From NCBI RefSeq assembly GCF_014905615.1, contig NZ_AQGU01000028.1:1-64000 (forward strand): 64,000 nt of DNA, written 5' to 3'. Numbering within the stretch: the stretch's first letter is position 1; each line of letters starts with the position of its first letter. The notes under the pieces are model-generated. The model was not told the DNA's origin. It saw nothing but the letters and a program-made list of their open reading frames with translations, and ran no database searches. Source of the stretch: Pseudoalteromonas aliena SW19 (GTDB lineage Bacteria > Pseudomonadota > Gammaproteobacteria > Enterobacterales > Alteromonadaceae). Shown here piece after piece: positions 34,099 to 42,989 of the stretch. The translations under genes were made by a program, and so were the position numbers.

Positions 34099-34749
34099 AT
34101 GGCCATGGTTAACATAAATGAGCTTCACACTCGAATTCGTCTAATAAATTCGGTAAGTAGTTTTAATAAATTTTTTTTAGATATAAAGAATACTTATAAC
34201 TATGTTCAAATGGGTTTTGTTATTTTTGAACTCTCTGATTTATTTCAATTTGATGTGAGCCATTTTGGTAATTTTAATGATGTTTTTTTGGGTAATATTA
34301 AGTCTAATAGTGAATTGGTTCGTTATTGCGTCAATGAAGTAAAAACGATTCAGCTTAGCCAACTCAGCAGGGGTTGCGAGTCTACACTTATTATTCCAAT
34401 AAGCTTACACAATAACAAGTTTGCCTGTTTAGTGATCGAACTACCAAATTTGAGTGCTGAATCGCATAACATTCAAGTTATGGGTGACTATTGGCGAATA
34501 TTTTTAGTAGAAATATTTGAGGCGTATAGACGAGTATCTAGTCGCAATACCGTTAAGATAACGCGAAGAGAAAAAGAGTGCATTCAGTGGGCTTCTATGG
34601 GGAAAACATCATGGGAAATAAGTCAGATTTTAAGTATTAGTCAAAGAACCGTTGATTTTCACCTAACAAATTGCATTAGAAAAACAAACAGCACAAATCG
34701 ACAACATGCAATTGTTAAATGTATTTTAAGTGGACAGTTACTTACATAA
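34099..34749 (+). CDS. Divergent LuxR-type transcription regulator
   Basis: A 216-aa protein. The C-terminal LuxR helix-turn-helix (about 153-214) has TRREKECIQWASMGKTSWEI and ISQRTVDFHLTNCIRKT, as in the quorum-sensing LuxR group. The N-terminal region is shorter than in true LuxR proteins (about 240 aa) and lacks the Trp/Tyr/Asp-Pro pattern that binds acyl-homoserine lactones. No luxI gene is present in the window. It is therefore a 'solo' with an unknown ligand. It follows the small secreted peptide by 7 bp and a terminator comes next, so it closes this regulatory group. Start could also be 34105. Confidence 0.85.
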   Translation: MAMVNINELHTRIRLINSVSSFNKFFLDIKNTYNYVQMGFVIFELSDLFQFDVSHFGNFNDVFLGNIKSNSELVRYCVNEVKTIQLSQLSRGCESTLIIPISLHNNKFACLVIELPNLSAESHNIQVMGDYWRIFLVEIFEAYRRVSSRNTVKITRREKECIQWASMGKTSWEISQILSISQRTVDFHLTNCIRKTNSTNRQHAIVKCILSGQLLT

Positions 34750-34772
34750 TATATAAATTCCCCTAAGTAACC

Positions 34773-34796
34773 AAAAGCGCATTTTGCGCTTTTTTT
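34773..34796 (+). terminator. Terminator after the LuxR-type gene
   Basis: The hairpin AAAAGCGCA-TTT-TGCGCTTTT followed by further T residues lies 24 bases after the stop codon. It separates the peptide region from the DeoR-glmS pair. Confidence 0.88.
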
Positions 34797-34820
34797 GATC
34801 TACATCTTGCCATTTGAATA

Positions 34821-34856
34821 GTTTCGTTTAAAATCTAATAACTTTCGAAACGAAAC
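34821..34856. promoter_or_regulatory. Putative operator of the DeoR-family regulator
   Basis: GTTTCGTTT (34821-34829) and AAACGAAAC (34848-34856) form a perfect 9-bp inverted repeat with an 18-bp spacer, directly before the regulator start codon at 34864. Such paired sites next to a DeoR-family gene suggest autoregulation and control of the downstream glmS. Confidence 0.65.
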
Positions 34857-34863
34857 TTAATTT

Positions 34864-35628
34864 ATGACTAAACGAAACACACAACAACGTCGTCACAATA
34901 TCTTGGTTCAGGTTAATGAGCTAGGAGAAGTCGTGGTTGAAAAGTTAGCACAGCAGTTTCAAACCTCCGAAGTAACCATTCGAAAAGATTTAACCGCGCT
35001 TGAAAAAAGTGGCTTATTACTTCGCCGCTACGGTGGTGCTATTGCATTACCTAAAGAGATTGTTAGCGATGAAATAGACTCAAAGCGCAAAGTGGCTATA
35101 GCAAAAGCTGCAGCAACACTTATAAAAGATCATAACCGCATTATTATAGATAGCGGACGCACTACTGCTGCGATGATCCCCGAGCTTGCAAATAAGCGTG
35201 GGCTCGTTGTTATGACAAATGCTATTAAAGTGGCTAGTCGTTTGTTAGCACTCGAAAACGAACCAACACTTTTGATGACCGGTGGAACATGGGACCCGCA
35301 TTCTGAGTCATTTCAGGGGCAAGTTGCCGAAAATGTATTATGCTCTTACGACTTCGATCAGCTATTTATTGGTGCTGATGGCATAGATGTAAAACGTGGC
35401 ACAACCACTTTTAATGAGCTGGTGGGTTTAAGCCAAGTAATGGCAAAAGCGGCACGTGAAGTAATCGTAATGGTTGAATCCGACAAGATTGGCCGAAAAA
35501 TACCAAATTTAGAATTACCGTGGAAAATAGTAACCACATTAATAACCGACAATGGCTTAGCTGACGATAAACGCAAAGCAATTGAGGCGTGTGGTGTAAA
35601 ACTAATTTGCGCAGAGATTATACAATAG
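34864..35628 (+). CDS. DeoR/GlpR-family transcriptional regulator
   Basis: A 254-aa regulator. The DeoR helix-turn-helix (about 1-57) includes LAQQFQTSEVTIRKDLTALE and LLLRRYGGA. The C-terminal DeoRC sugar-phosphate sensor has DSGRTTAAMIPELA, MTGGTWDPHSESF, FIGADGID and a closing VVTTLITD-like motif. Members respond to phosphorylated sugars. The glmS gene starts 40 bp downstream, which points to amino-sugar phosphate such as glucosamine-6-phosphate as ligand. That is inference from context. An inverted repeat lies before it. Confidence 0.9.
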   Translation: MTKRNTQQRRHNILVQVNELGEVVVEKLAQQFQTSEVTIRKDLTALEKSGLLLRRYGGAIALPKEIVSDEIDSKRKVAIAKAAATLIKDHNRIIIDSGRTTAAMIPELANKRGLVVMTNAIKVASRLLALENEPTLLMTGGTWDPHSESFQGQVAENVLCSYDFDQLFIGADGIDVKRGTTTFNELVGLSQVMAKAAREVIVMVESDKIGRKIPNLELPWKIVTTLITDNGLADDKRKAIEACGVKLICAEIIQ

Positions 35629-35668
35629 CTACTTAGTAGCAAGTATTTAAAAAATTAAAGGAGACACT

Positions 35669-37489
35669 ATGTGTGGAATAGTTGGGGCAGTTGCAGAACG
35701 TCCAGTAAATAAAATCTTAGTTGAAGGCCTTAAACGCCTTGAATACCGTGGTTACGACTCAGCAGGCGTAGCCTTGCTTGATGGCAACACACTTAATACC
35801 GTAAAAGCAGTCGGTAAAGTAGTTAACGTAGAAGCAGCTCTTGAACAAGCCGGTGTTAGCGGTCATACAGGTATTGCACACACTCGCTGGGCAACACACG
35901 GTAGCGTAACAGAAGCCAATGCACATCCACATGTTTCAAATAGCCAGCTTGCACTTGTCCACAATGGTATTATTGAAAACCATGCAAGCTTACGTGCTGC
36001 GCTTAAAGGTGACGGCTATGAATTTTTATCAGACACCGATACCGAAGTTATGGTGCATTTAATTCATCAATTACGCCAACAACACACTACATTGTTAGCC
36101 TCTGTTCAAGCTGCTGTAAAACAGTTTGAAGGCGCTTTTGGTACCGTTGTATTTGATAAAGACAACGACAACGAAATTATTGTAGCGCGCTCAGGCAGCC
36201 CACTTGTTATTGGTTTAGGCCTTGGTGAAAACTTTATTGCCTCTGACCAACTTGCATTATTACCTGTTACTCGCAGCTTCATCTTTTTAGAAGAAGGCGA
36301 TGTAGCGCGTATTACACGTGACACAGTAGAAATTTTTGATGCAGACGGTAACGCCGTTGAGCGTGAAGTGATTGAATCAAACATTACGCAAGATGCATCA
36401 GGCAAAGGCGATTACCGCCACTACATGCTAAAAGAAATTTACGAGCAGCCACTTGCTGTACGTAATACCCTTGAAGGACGTTTAAACGACGACCGCGTAG
36501 CAATTGATGCCTTTGGCGACAGCGCTCAGCAAATATTTAAAGATGTAAAACATGTGCAAATTATTGCCTGTGGTACGTCTTACCATTCAGGTATGGTTGC
36601 ACGTTACTGGCTTGAGCAATTTGCAGGTGTTAGCTGTAATGTAGAAATAGCTTCTGAATTTAGATACCGCCAGTCGTTTGTACATGAAAACAGCCTACTA
36701 GTTACTATTTCTCAATCGGGTGAAACAGCCGATACGCTAGCTGCATTACGCCTAGCTAAAGAGCAAGGTTACATGGCCTCAATGACCATTTGTAACGTAC
36801 CTGGCTCATCGCTTGTACGCGAATCAGACCTCGCCTTTATGACCAAAGCCGGCGCTGAAATTGGCGTTGCATCGACTAAAGCGTTTACTACGCAATTAGT
36901 TGGTTTGTTAATGCTTACAGCGTCTATCGCGCAAGAAAAAGGTCTTGATCAAAGCGCAATTGTAAATGCAATTAAAGTACTCCCCGCTAAGCTTGAAGAA
37001 ACATTATTGCTTGCTGATGGCATTGCAGATCTTGCAGAAGAGTTTGCCGACAAGCACCACTCACTGTTTTTAGGTCGTGGCTCGCAATACCCAATCGCGA
37101 TGGAAGGCGCGCTTAAACTTAAAGAGATTTCTTACATTCACGCAGAAGCTTACGCAGCGGGCGAGCTAAAACATGGGCCACTCGCGCTTATTGATGCCGA
37201 CATGCCAATTATTGTTGTAGCACCAAACAATGAGCTATTAGAAAAACTTAAATCAAACGTAGAAGAAGTACGCGCACGTGGCGGCATTATTTACGTATTC
37301 GCAGATAAAGATTCAGCTTTTGCATCAGACGACACAATGCGTGTAATCAACGTAAACCACACTGACGACATTATTGCGCCAATTGTTTACACACTGCCAT
37401 TACAGTTACTGTCGTACTACGTAGCGGTAATTAAAGGCACAGACGTTGATCAACCACGTAACCTAGCTAAATCAGTTACTGTTGAATAA
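35669..37489 (+). CDS. glmS: Glutamine-fructose-6-phosphate aminotransferase
   Basis: A 606-aa enzyme making glucosamine-6-phosphate from fructose-6-phosphate and glutamine, the first step to UDP-GlcNAc for peptidoglycan and LPS. The N-terminal class II amidotransferase starts [10 protein letters not shown] with nucleophile Cys2 exposed after Met removal, and includes HTRWATHG and HNGIIEN. Two SIS domains follow (about 285-430 and 455-600), with [17 protein letters not shown], the [12 protein letters not shown] stretch and the C-terminal LAKSVTVE. Length matches E. coli GlmS (609 aa). RBS AAAGGAGAC precedes the start. No glmS ribozyme is expected or seen. Confidence 0.97.
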   Translation: MCGIVGAVAERPVNKILVEGLKRLEYRGYDSAGVALLDGNTLNTVKAVGKVVNVEAALEQAGVSGHTGIAHTRWATHGSVTEANAHPHVSNSQLALVHNGIIENHASLRAALKGDGYEFLSDTDTEVMVHLIHQLRQQHTTLLASVQAAVKQFEGAFGTVVFDKDNDNEIIVARSGSPLVIGLGLGENFIASDQLALLPVTRSFIFLEEGDVARITRDTVEIFDADGNAVEREVIESNITQDASGKGDYRHYMLKEIYEQPLAVRNTLEGRLNDDRVAIDAFGDSAQQIFKDVKHVQIIACGTSYHSGMVARYWLEQFAGVSCNVEIASEFRYRQSFVHENSLLVTISQSGETADTLAALRLAKEQGYMASMTICNVPGSSLVRESDLAFMTKAGAEIGVASTKAFTTQLVGLLMLTASIAQEKGLDQSAIVNAIKVLPAKLEETLLLADGIADLAEEFADKHHSLFLGRGSQYPIAMEGALKLKEISYIHAEAYAAGELKHGPLALIDADMPIIVVAPNNELLEKLKSNVEEVRARGGIIYVFADKDSAFASDDTMRVINVNHTDDIIAPIVYTLPLQLLSYYVAVIKGTDVDQPRNLAKSVTVE

Positions 37490-37514
37490 CAAAGAGTTAG
37501 TGCTATAAAGTCAT

Positions 37515-37538
37515 AAAAGACGCGAAAGCGTCTTTTTT
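37515..37538 (+). terminator. Terminator after glmS
   Basis: AAAAGACGC-GAAA-GCGTCTTTTTT, a strong GAAA-tetraloop hairpin with a T-run 25 bases after the glmS stop. Confidence 0.92.
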
Positions 37539-37642
37539 ATTACGTGTAACTAAATACTATTAAAGCCACTAACCCCTACTTAATAAGCGCTAAATACGCT
37601 AAAATTGCAGGCTACTTTTTTAGCAATAAGCCCGTAATAAAT

Positions 37643-38944
37643 ATGACCTCAGCCACAAGCCCTAGCACTTTTTCCGAACTTGGCCTTATTCCAGAGCTAT
37701 TAGCTCGTTTAACCGATTTGGAATATACCCAGCCTACACCTATTCAAGCTAAGGCTATACCTAGTGTGCTTGCGGGCAGTGACCTAATTGCAGGGGCAAA
37801 TACGGGCTCGGGTAAAACAGCAACGTTTGCATTACCTATGTTGCAAAAGGCTTTCCTAGAGCAAGGCGGTAAAAATGCTGAGAGCAAAGGTAACTTTGTA
37901 ACAGGGCTTATTTTAGTGCCTACGCGTGAGCTTGCTACGCAAGTGGCCGATAGTGTTAAGTCGTATTCTGCAAATTTTAATGGCGCAATTAAAACGGTGG
38001 CTGTGTTTGGTGGTGTGTCGGTTAATACACAAATGCAGGCACTGCGTGGTGGCGCTGATATTATTGTGGCAACACCTGGTCGTTTACTCGATTTAATCTC
38101 AAGCAATGCGATTAAGCTCGATAATGTAACTACGCTTGTGCTTGATGAAGCCGACCGTATGCTAAGCCTTGGCTTTACCGAAGAGCTGGCTAATTTGTTG
38201 GCTCTTATGCCCGCTAAAAAACAAACTATGTTGTTTTCAGCTACTTTCCCTGAGCAAGTTACGTTACTAACGCAGGAGCTGCTTAATAATCCAGTTGAAA
38301 TACAAGTACAAAACAAAGAAGAAAGTACACTTGTACAGCGCGTGTTTAGTGTTAACAAAGGTGAAAAAACCACGGTTTTAGCGCATTTAATTAAAACCCA
38401 TAAATGGCGCCAAGCGCTGATTTTTGTGAACGCTAAAAAAGATTGTGAGCACTTAGCCAGCAAACTTGAAAAACGCGGTGTTAATGCACAAGTTTTCCAC
38501 GGCGATAAAGGCCAAAGTGAGCGCACTCGTGTAATAGAAAAATTTAAAGCAGGTGAAATAGAAGTACTTATTGCAACCGATATTGCAGCTCGTGGTTTAG
38601 ATATTGAAAAGCTGCCAGTGGTAATAAACTTTAATCTACCACGTAGTCCTGCTGATTATATGCACCGTATTGGCCGAAGCGGCCGTGCTGGTGAAGTAGG
38701 TTTAGCGTTATCACTAATTGATTACGAAGACTTTCATCACTTTAGAATCATCGAGAAGAAAAACAAACTACGTTTAGAGCGCGAAGAGGTTACAGGCTTT
38801 GCCGTAAACCAAGCCAACCTTGATGCAGCACAGGCGCTTAAAAATGATAAGCCAATGGCAAAACCTGAAGGCACAGGTAAGAAAAAGAACAAAAATAAAA
38901 CCGATGATATAGATGATGTATGGAGCGGCTGGCGCCGTAAGTAG
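37643..38944 (+). CDS. DEAD-box ATP-dependent RNA helicase, RhlE-like
   Basis: A 433-aa helicase. In order: Q motif (YTQPTPIQ), motif I (ANTGSGKT), Ia (PTRELA), Ib (TPGRLLDL), motif II DEAD (VLDEADRML), III (SAT), IV (LIFVNAK), V (TDIAARGLDI) and VI (HRIGRSGRAG). The C-terminal extension is short and basic (PEGTGKKKNKNKT, then DDVWSGWRRK). Length and order fit the RhlE/DEAD group. These enzymes remodel RNA in ribosome assembly and cold adaptation; exact orthology to one E. coli member is not settled. Confidence 0.92.
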   Translation: MTSATSPSTFSELGLIPELLARLTDLEYTQPTPIQAKAIPSVLAGSDLIAGANTGSGKTATFALPMLQKAFLEQGGKNAESKGNFVTGLILVPTRELATQVADSVKSYSANFNGAIKTVAVFGGVSVNTQMQALRGGADIIVATPGRLLDLISSNAIKLDNVTTLVLDEADRMLSLGFTEELANLLALMPAKKQTMLFSATFPEQVTLLTQELLNNPVEIQVQNKEESTLVQRVFSVNKGEKTTVLAHLIKTHKWRQALIFVNAKKDCEHLASKLEKRGVNAQVFHGDKGQSERTRVIEKFKAGEIEVLIATDIAARGLDIEKLPVVINFNLPRSPADYMHRIGRSGRAGEVGLALSLIDYEDFHHFRIIEKKNKLRLEREEVTGFAVNQANLDAAQALKNDKPMAKPEGTGKKKNKNKTDDIDDVWSGWRRK

Positions 38945-38972
38945 AACTACTTTTTAATGGCGATATAAAACG

Positions 38973-38996
38973 AAAAAGACGCGTCGGCGTCTTTTT
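38973..38996. terminator. Terminator between the convergent helicase and AAA genes
   Basis: AAAAAGACGC-GTCG-GCGTCTTTTT, a strong hairpin with T-runs on both strands; it lies 29 bp after the helicase stop and 30 bp after the stop of the convergent ATPase gene. Confidence 0.9.
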
Positions 38997-39025
38997 CATT
39001 GAGATTGTATAACTAAGAACAATAC

Positions 39026-41623
39026 TTAATCCAGAGCGTATTTTTCCTCAAACTTAGCCACTTGCTGTAAAATCTCATCAACACTTTCTTGTAACTCACC
39101 ACCCATTTTAGTGAGTTCATAGGGGAATTCATCCTGCATCAATGTCATTAAGGCATACCAAACAGGTTTGCATTTATCTTTTAAGGCGTGTTCAGGCAGC
39201 TCTACAAGCTCTTTCGTTTTATAAAGTTGTTTTTTGGCCATAAGCAAGGTTAAGTAGAGCGTAATGTCATAATCATTGTGTTCGCCATCCATATTTAACC
39301 ATTGTAAAAATAACTTACCGCTTTGTGATAAATGTTCAGTCCAAAGCAAAATAACGGCGTAGGCGTAAGTATTAGAAAAGTTAGGGTCCTGTTCATAATC
39401 AGTTCTAACTAATTGTAATGCCTTACTTAAATCATGATTTTGTTCGAAGTATAGCCAAACTAAACATTCCTGAGCACTAGATATACCTGCATTAATGGCT
39501 TTTAAGTAATAGCTTTCAGATTTATCAAATAATCCTTGAATATAATATATCTGACCAAGGTTAAGTAATGCTCTGTTGTCATTATTTTTGAGTGCCTTTA
39601 AATAGTAACTCTCAGCTATATTAAATTGGTCTTGTTCGAAATATACATTGCCTAAGTTAATTAAGGCGGAATAATTTCCTTTTTCATACGCTTTTTGGTA
39701 ATGGTCTTTTGCTTTTTCAAATAGTCCTTGCTGGCAATATAGGGCCCCTAAATCTAGAAATGCATTGTTATCTCCAAATTTTATTGCTAGTTGATAGTAA
39801 TTTTCAGCCTTTTCAAACTGAGCTTGCTTAGCGTATAAGTGGCCTAAATAGAATAGTGCGTTATTGTCACTACTATCACTGGCTTTTAAATAATAAGTTT
39901 CAGCTTTAGCGATCTGGTTTTGGTCGTAATATAAGTGGCCTAAATGGATAAATGATTTAGTTACCTCACTTTCAGCAGCTTTAAGGTAGTACTTTTCAGC
40001 CTCTTTAAAACACTTTCCCTCATGGTACAGCATCCCTAAACTAAGAAGTGCATCACTACCTCCGCGTTTGAGTGACTGTAAAAAATAGTATTCGGCCTCT
40101 TCAAAGCTTTCGTTTGTGCGGTACAGAAGACCTATGCAAAATAAAATTTTAGCGCTATTTTTTTGTGAATTAATGAGTAGTCTTATTGCTACATCAATCT
40201 CATTTTCATCAGCTAATTGAAGGGCTTCTGTTATAATTTCTCTATCTGACGCTGAAAGGTCATTTACAAAACGAGAGTTTTTTGAGGTTAAATAGGCTTT
40301 GGTGCTTTCCTTCATTTCATGCTCAGTGTTTATATCTAAGCCAGCGTAGCTGAGCGCTTCACACATGTGGTAAGCGCAAGACTCTTGTATTGTACCGCCA
40401 CGAATTGCGGACATAAAATCTTTAGCTCTACGTTCAAGATCCGCAGGGTTGCACCAGGATGTTAAAAAGTTAACTAACCACTCGACTTTTTGACGATCTT
40501 TTTTACGGCCAAAGCGCATTAAATACCAAATATTAAAAAAGCGTTCTTCAATTTTATAAATTTTATTTTTACCAATGGAAATCGATTCTACGATGCCGTA
40601 TTTAGTTTCTAATTGCTTAAGCTGGGCCGATACAGTTTTACTTTCTAATCGAGTTTTCTTTGCAATTTCTTTAGTGCTGATGCCATCCCAATTCATCGCT
40701 ATAGTGTGCGTTATATCTTGCAAAGTATCAGGTAGGTCGTCCATACGGTGCTTATATAAAGGGGTCGCATCATCGAGTATTTTTAATAAGTCATCAAATG
40801 CATTGCCGCCATCATCTACAAAAATATCAAATAGCATCACCATTGTTCTTGGTACACCACCGGTTAAGCGGCGTAAAGTTTCGATGCGCTCGGGGGTACT
40901 TTTAATGATGTGAGCTATTTTTTTCTTTTGTTGTTCATCGCCCATACTGGCAAGAAAATCAAAACACTCCTGCTTGTTTAAACCGGTAAGTTTAATAATT
41001 TTGAAAAATTCGTAAAACGGTTTTCCGTAGTCAAAATGCTGCTCGAGCATTTTTGTTGAACCGCCAATGATTTTGAGAGTTGGCGATGTGAGGAGAATTT
41101 CTCTGAGTCTGCGTTGCTCTTTTTCTTTTAGTTTGCCTAGTAGCTCGTCAATGTTGTCTATCAACAGTAATAGTTTTTTATTTTTCGCTTTTACTGCTTT
41201 TTCTAAGTATGAAAAGCTTTTTAGTTCGTAATCGGCATCGTCAAAATGGCTTTCCATATCATCATGTATGGTAGCAAAGTCATCTTCAGCTGTGCATTGT
41301 AAGTAATCAGCAATTTCTTCCCATAAGCGACTGAGCGAACGAATTTGATATTGTTCTTCTGAGAATTTTATAGGGATTAAAAGATCAGCTAGCGTTGGCT
41401 CAGCTTGAGCTGCGAGTTTTATTTTTCTTAATAGGGTTGTTTTACCCTGACCTCGCTGGCCGACAATTATAAAGTGTTGGCTAGGAACTGTGTAATCACT
41501 GTTTTTAATGTCATCAAAAATGTCGTCAAAATCATGATTTCGCACAACAAACTTAGCTAAAAATTCTGTTTCATCAATTTCATCAGGCGTGTATTTATAG
41601 CGTGAGTAATTAGTTTGCGACAT
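39026..41623 (-). CDS. AAA/STAND-like ATPase with winged helix and TPR/Sel1 repeats
   Basis: An 865-aa protein. The N-terminal ATPase has Walker A VGQRGQGKTTLL (about 54-65) and Walker B LLLLIDNIDEL (about 151-161). A winged-helix segment follows (about 305-370, STKEIAKKTRLESKTVSAQL). The long C-terminal part (about 470-740) is built of TPR/Sel1-like repeats with a period of about 34-36 residues (YYLKAAESEV..., YYQLAIKFGD..., YYLKALKNND...). This is the tripartite STAND layout of sensor repeats on an ATPase. It overlaps the upstream ATPase gene by 14 bp. Roles in signalling or defence are known for similar designs; its own role is unknown. Confidence 0.82.
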   Translation of the reverse strand: MSQTNYSRYKYTPDEIDETEFLAKFVVRNHDFDDIFDDIKNSDYTVPSQHFIIVGQRGQGKTTLLRKIKLAAQAEPTLADLLIPIKFSEEQYQIRSLSRLWEEIADYLQCTAEDDFATIHDDMESHFDDADYELKSFSYLEKAVKAKNKKLLLLIDNIDELLGKLKEKEQRRLREILLTSPTLKIIGGSTKMLEQHFDYGKPFYEFFKIIKLTGLNKQECFDFLASMGDEQQKKKIAHIIKSTPERIETLRRLTGGVPRTMVMLFDIFVDDGGNAFDDLLKILDDATPLYKHRMDDLPDTLQDITHTIAMNWDGISTKEIAKKTRLESKTVSAQLKQLETKYGIVESISIGKNKIYKIEERFFNIWYLMRFGRKKDRQKVEWLVNFLTSWCNPADLERRAKDFMSAIRGGTIQESCAYHMCEALSYAGLDINTEHEMKESTKAYLTSKNSRFVNDLSASDREIITEALQLADENEIDVAIRLLINSQKNSAKILFCIGLLYRTNESFEEAEYYFLQSLKRGGSDALLSLGMLYHEGKCFKEAEKYYLKAAESEVTKSFIHLGHLYYDQNQIAKAETYYLKASDSSDNNALFYLGHLYAKQAQFEKAENYYQLAIKFGDNNAFLDLGALYCQQGLFEKAKDHYQKAYEKGNYSALINLGNVYFEQDQFNIAESYYLKALKNNDNRALLNLGQIYYIQGLFDKSESYYLKAINAGISSAQECLVWLYFEQNHDLSKALQLVRTDYEQDPNFSNTYAYAVILLWTEHLSQSGKLFLQWLNMDGEHNDYDITLYLTLLMAKKQLYKTKELVELPEHALKDKCKPVWYALMTLMQDEFPYELTKMGGELQESVDEILQQVAKFEEKYALD

Positions 41624-42776
41624 TTTTGTTCCACCACATTCTTAAGATCGGAGAGTTAAATTGATAGGTTTTATTGTTGTCGTTGTTGTTAATGTAGCCA
41701 TCGTATATTAATGAGTGCAGGCAATCTTTTGCTTCATTGCCGTCTAAGTTATGTTTACTGGCAATATTCATGATATCGAGCAAGTTAGTCTCTTTTTGGT
41801 TCGAGATAGCGTTCAGTACTTCTTTACTAAATAAATACTCATTTTTACCTAATGCGGTTTTTAGTTTACTTTGCCAGCTCTCAAAGTGATTGCGATTATC
41901 TAGTGCATTATGAATTGCTTGATCAATAACAGTTTGGTCAAGTTTTTGCTCTCTGCGGTATATTTTTTTAATTTCTTGCGTAATGAGTTGGATATAAAAC
42001 GGGATCAGCCAGTGTATGGTTGTAAGTAAATAATCAATATCTGTTTGATTGATTTTAATCTCTGCACTTTGAAACAGTGCTATTGTAAACTTCTCTGCTT
42101 CGGGGGGAGTTAAAGGCGGGACTTTTATATTGTTTAAATCGTTGATGTGTTTAATAGCGTCAATTTTGGATACTACGCTTTCTAGACCTATTGAACCTGC
42201 GTAGATAAAAGTCACTTTTTGTGAAAACTTTTGATCTTGCCTTAACTCTCTATGGGCTTTGAGTAGGCTTATTGCGTTTTTAGGTTCTTCGTACTTTATT
42301 ATGTTTTCAATGGTTTGAGCAAACTCATCAATCATAATAATGAGCTTTTTATCATGATCTAAATCTTTAATTAATCTGTGAAAAGCCTGCTTGTGATCTA
42401 GCATTTTGCCATCACCAAACTCAACGCCGTCCATCGTTATTGAAGCTATTTTTATGCTTTTAATTTTATCCCAGAAGTTTTTAGTTTTTGTTTTCAGGCT
42501 GGCAATGAAGTCTTCTTCCATTAGTGCATTAAAAACTTTTGACCAAAATTCTGCCTCGGAATCAGCAGACTCTGTATCAATATAAATGGGGATATAATTT
42601 GCTTTAGGTTCATCAACTATTTTATACATTATTGATGTTTTACCTACACGGCGAGGGGCGCAAAGGAGAATATGGCTACCGTTGTCTATTGCTTCCCATA
42701 TGTCCTCTAGTTCATAGGGTCTATCCCAAAAGTTCGCACTTCTCGCAGCCTGACCAACAATGTTTTTCATACGCAC
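41610..42776 (-). CDS. AAA ATPase partner (archaeal-ATPase-like)
   Basis: A 388-aa ATPase. Walker A is LLCAPRRVGKTSIMY (about 37-51) and Walker B is KLIIMIDEFAQ (about 144-154), as in the archaeal-type ATPase family. A helical lid and a winged-helix-like C-terminus (about 320-385, LDIMNIASKHNLDG and FNSPILRMWWNKNV) follow. AGGAGGT lies 6 bases before the start. The gene is the first of a two-gene operon with the TPR-bearing ATPase, and three phased palindromes lie just upstream. No nuclease or other effector domain is visible in either protein. Confidence 0.82.
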   Translation of the reverse strand: MRMKNIVGQAARSANFWDRPYELEDIWEAIDNGSHILLCAPRRVGKTSIMYKIVDEPKANYIPIYIDTESADSEAEFWSKVFNALMEEDFIASLKTKTKNFWDKIKSIKIASITMDGVEFGDGKMLDHKQAFHRLIKDLDHDKKLIIMIDEFAQTIENIIKYEEPKNAISLLKAHRELRQDQKFSQKVTFIYAGSIGLESVVSKIDAIKHINDLNNIKVPPLTPPEAEKFTIALFQSAEIKINQTDIDYLLTTIHWLIPFYIQLITQEIKKIYRREQKLDQTVIDQAIHNALDNRNHFESWQSKLKTALGKNEYLFSKEVLNAISNQKETNLLDIMNIASKHNLDGNEAKDCLHSLIYDGYINNNDNNKTYQFNSPILRMWWNKNVAN

Positions 42777-42781
42777 CTCCT

Positions 42782-42854
42782 GACAAATTATATTTTGTTA
42801 GATTAGTTGGCAAATTATTTTTTGTCAAACGTTATGGCAAATTATAATTTGTTA
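42782..42854 (-). promoter_or_regulatory. Three palindromic operators spaced exactly 27 bp
   Basis: GACAAATTATATTTTGTTA (42782), GGCAAATTATTTTTTGTCA (42809) and GGCAAATTATAATTTGTTA (42836) share the palindrome CAAATTAtaaTTTG and start exactly 27 bp apart. They lie between the ribosome binding site of the AAA operon and its expected promoter region. The pattern suggests cooperative binding of a repressor or initiator-like protein. Confidence 0.75.
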
Positions 42855-42902
42855 TTTTTTAAATTAGAGGAATCGTTTTTAAACGTATATTTGAGTAGAT
42901 AT

Positions 42903-42938
42903 AAAAAACCCGTGATTAGAAATCTAATTACGGGTTTT
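42903..42938 (-). terminator. Terminator of the zinc-uptake operon
   Basis: AAAACCCGTGATTAGA ... TCTAATTACGGGTTTT is a long hairpin (one mismatch) with a T-run on the minus strand, about 50 bases after the stop of the lipoprotein gene. Confidence 0.88.
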
Positions 42939-42989
42939 GTCATTTTGTGGCTTTAGCCCAAAACTCTAACTGGTCAATACACTATAAAT

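Noticed and set aside
35629-35668. glmS ribozyme before glmS
   Set aside because: The 40-bp gap is too short for the ribozyme and that class is confined to Gram-positive-type lineages.
37744-38526. 260-aa ORF antisense to the DEAD-box helicase
   Set aside because: It lies wholly inside the helicase gene on the other strand, and the helicase motifs fully account for the sequence.
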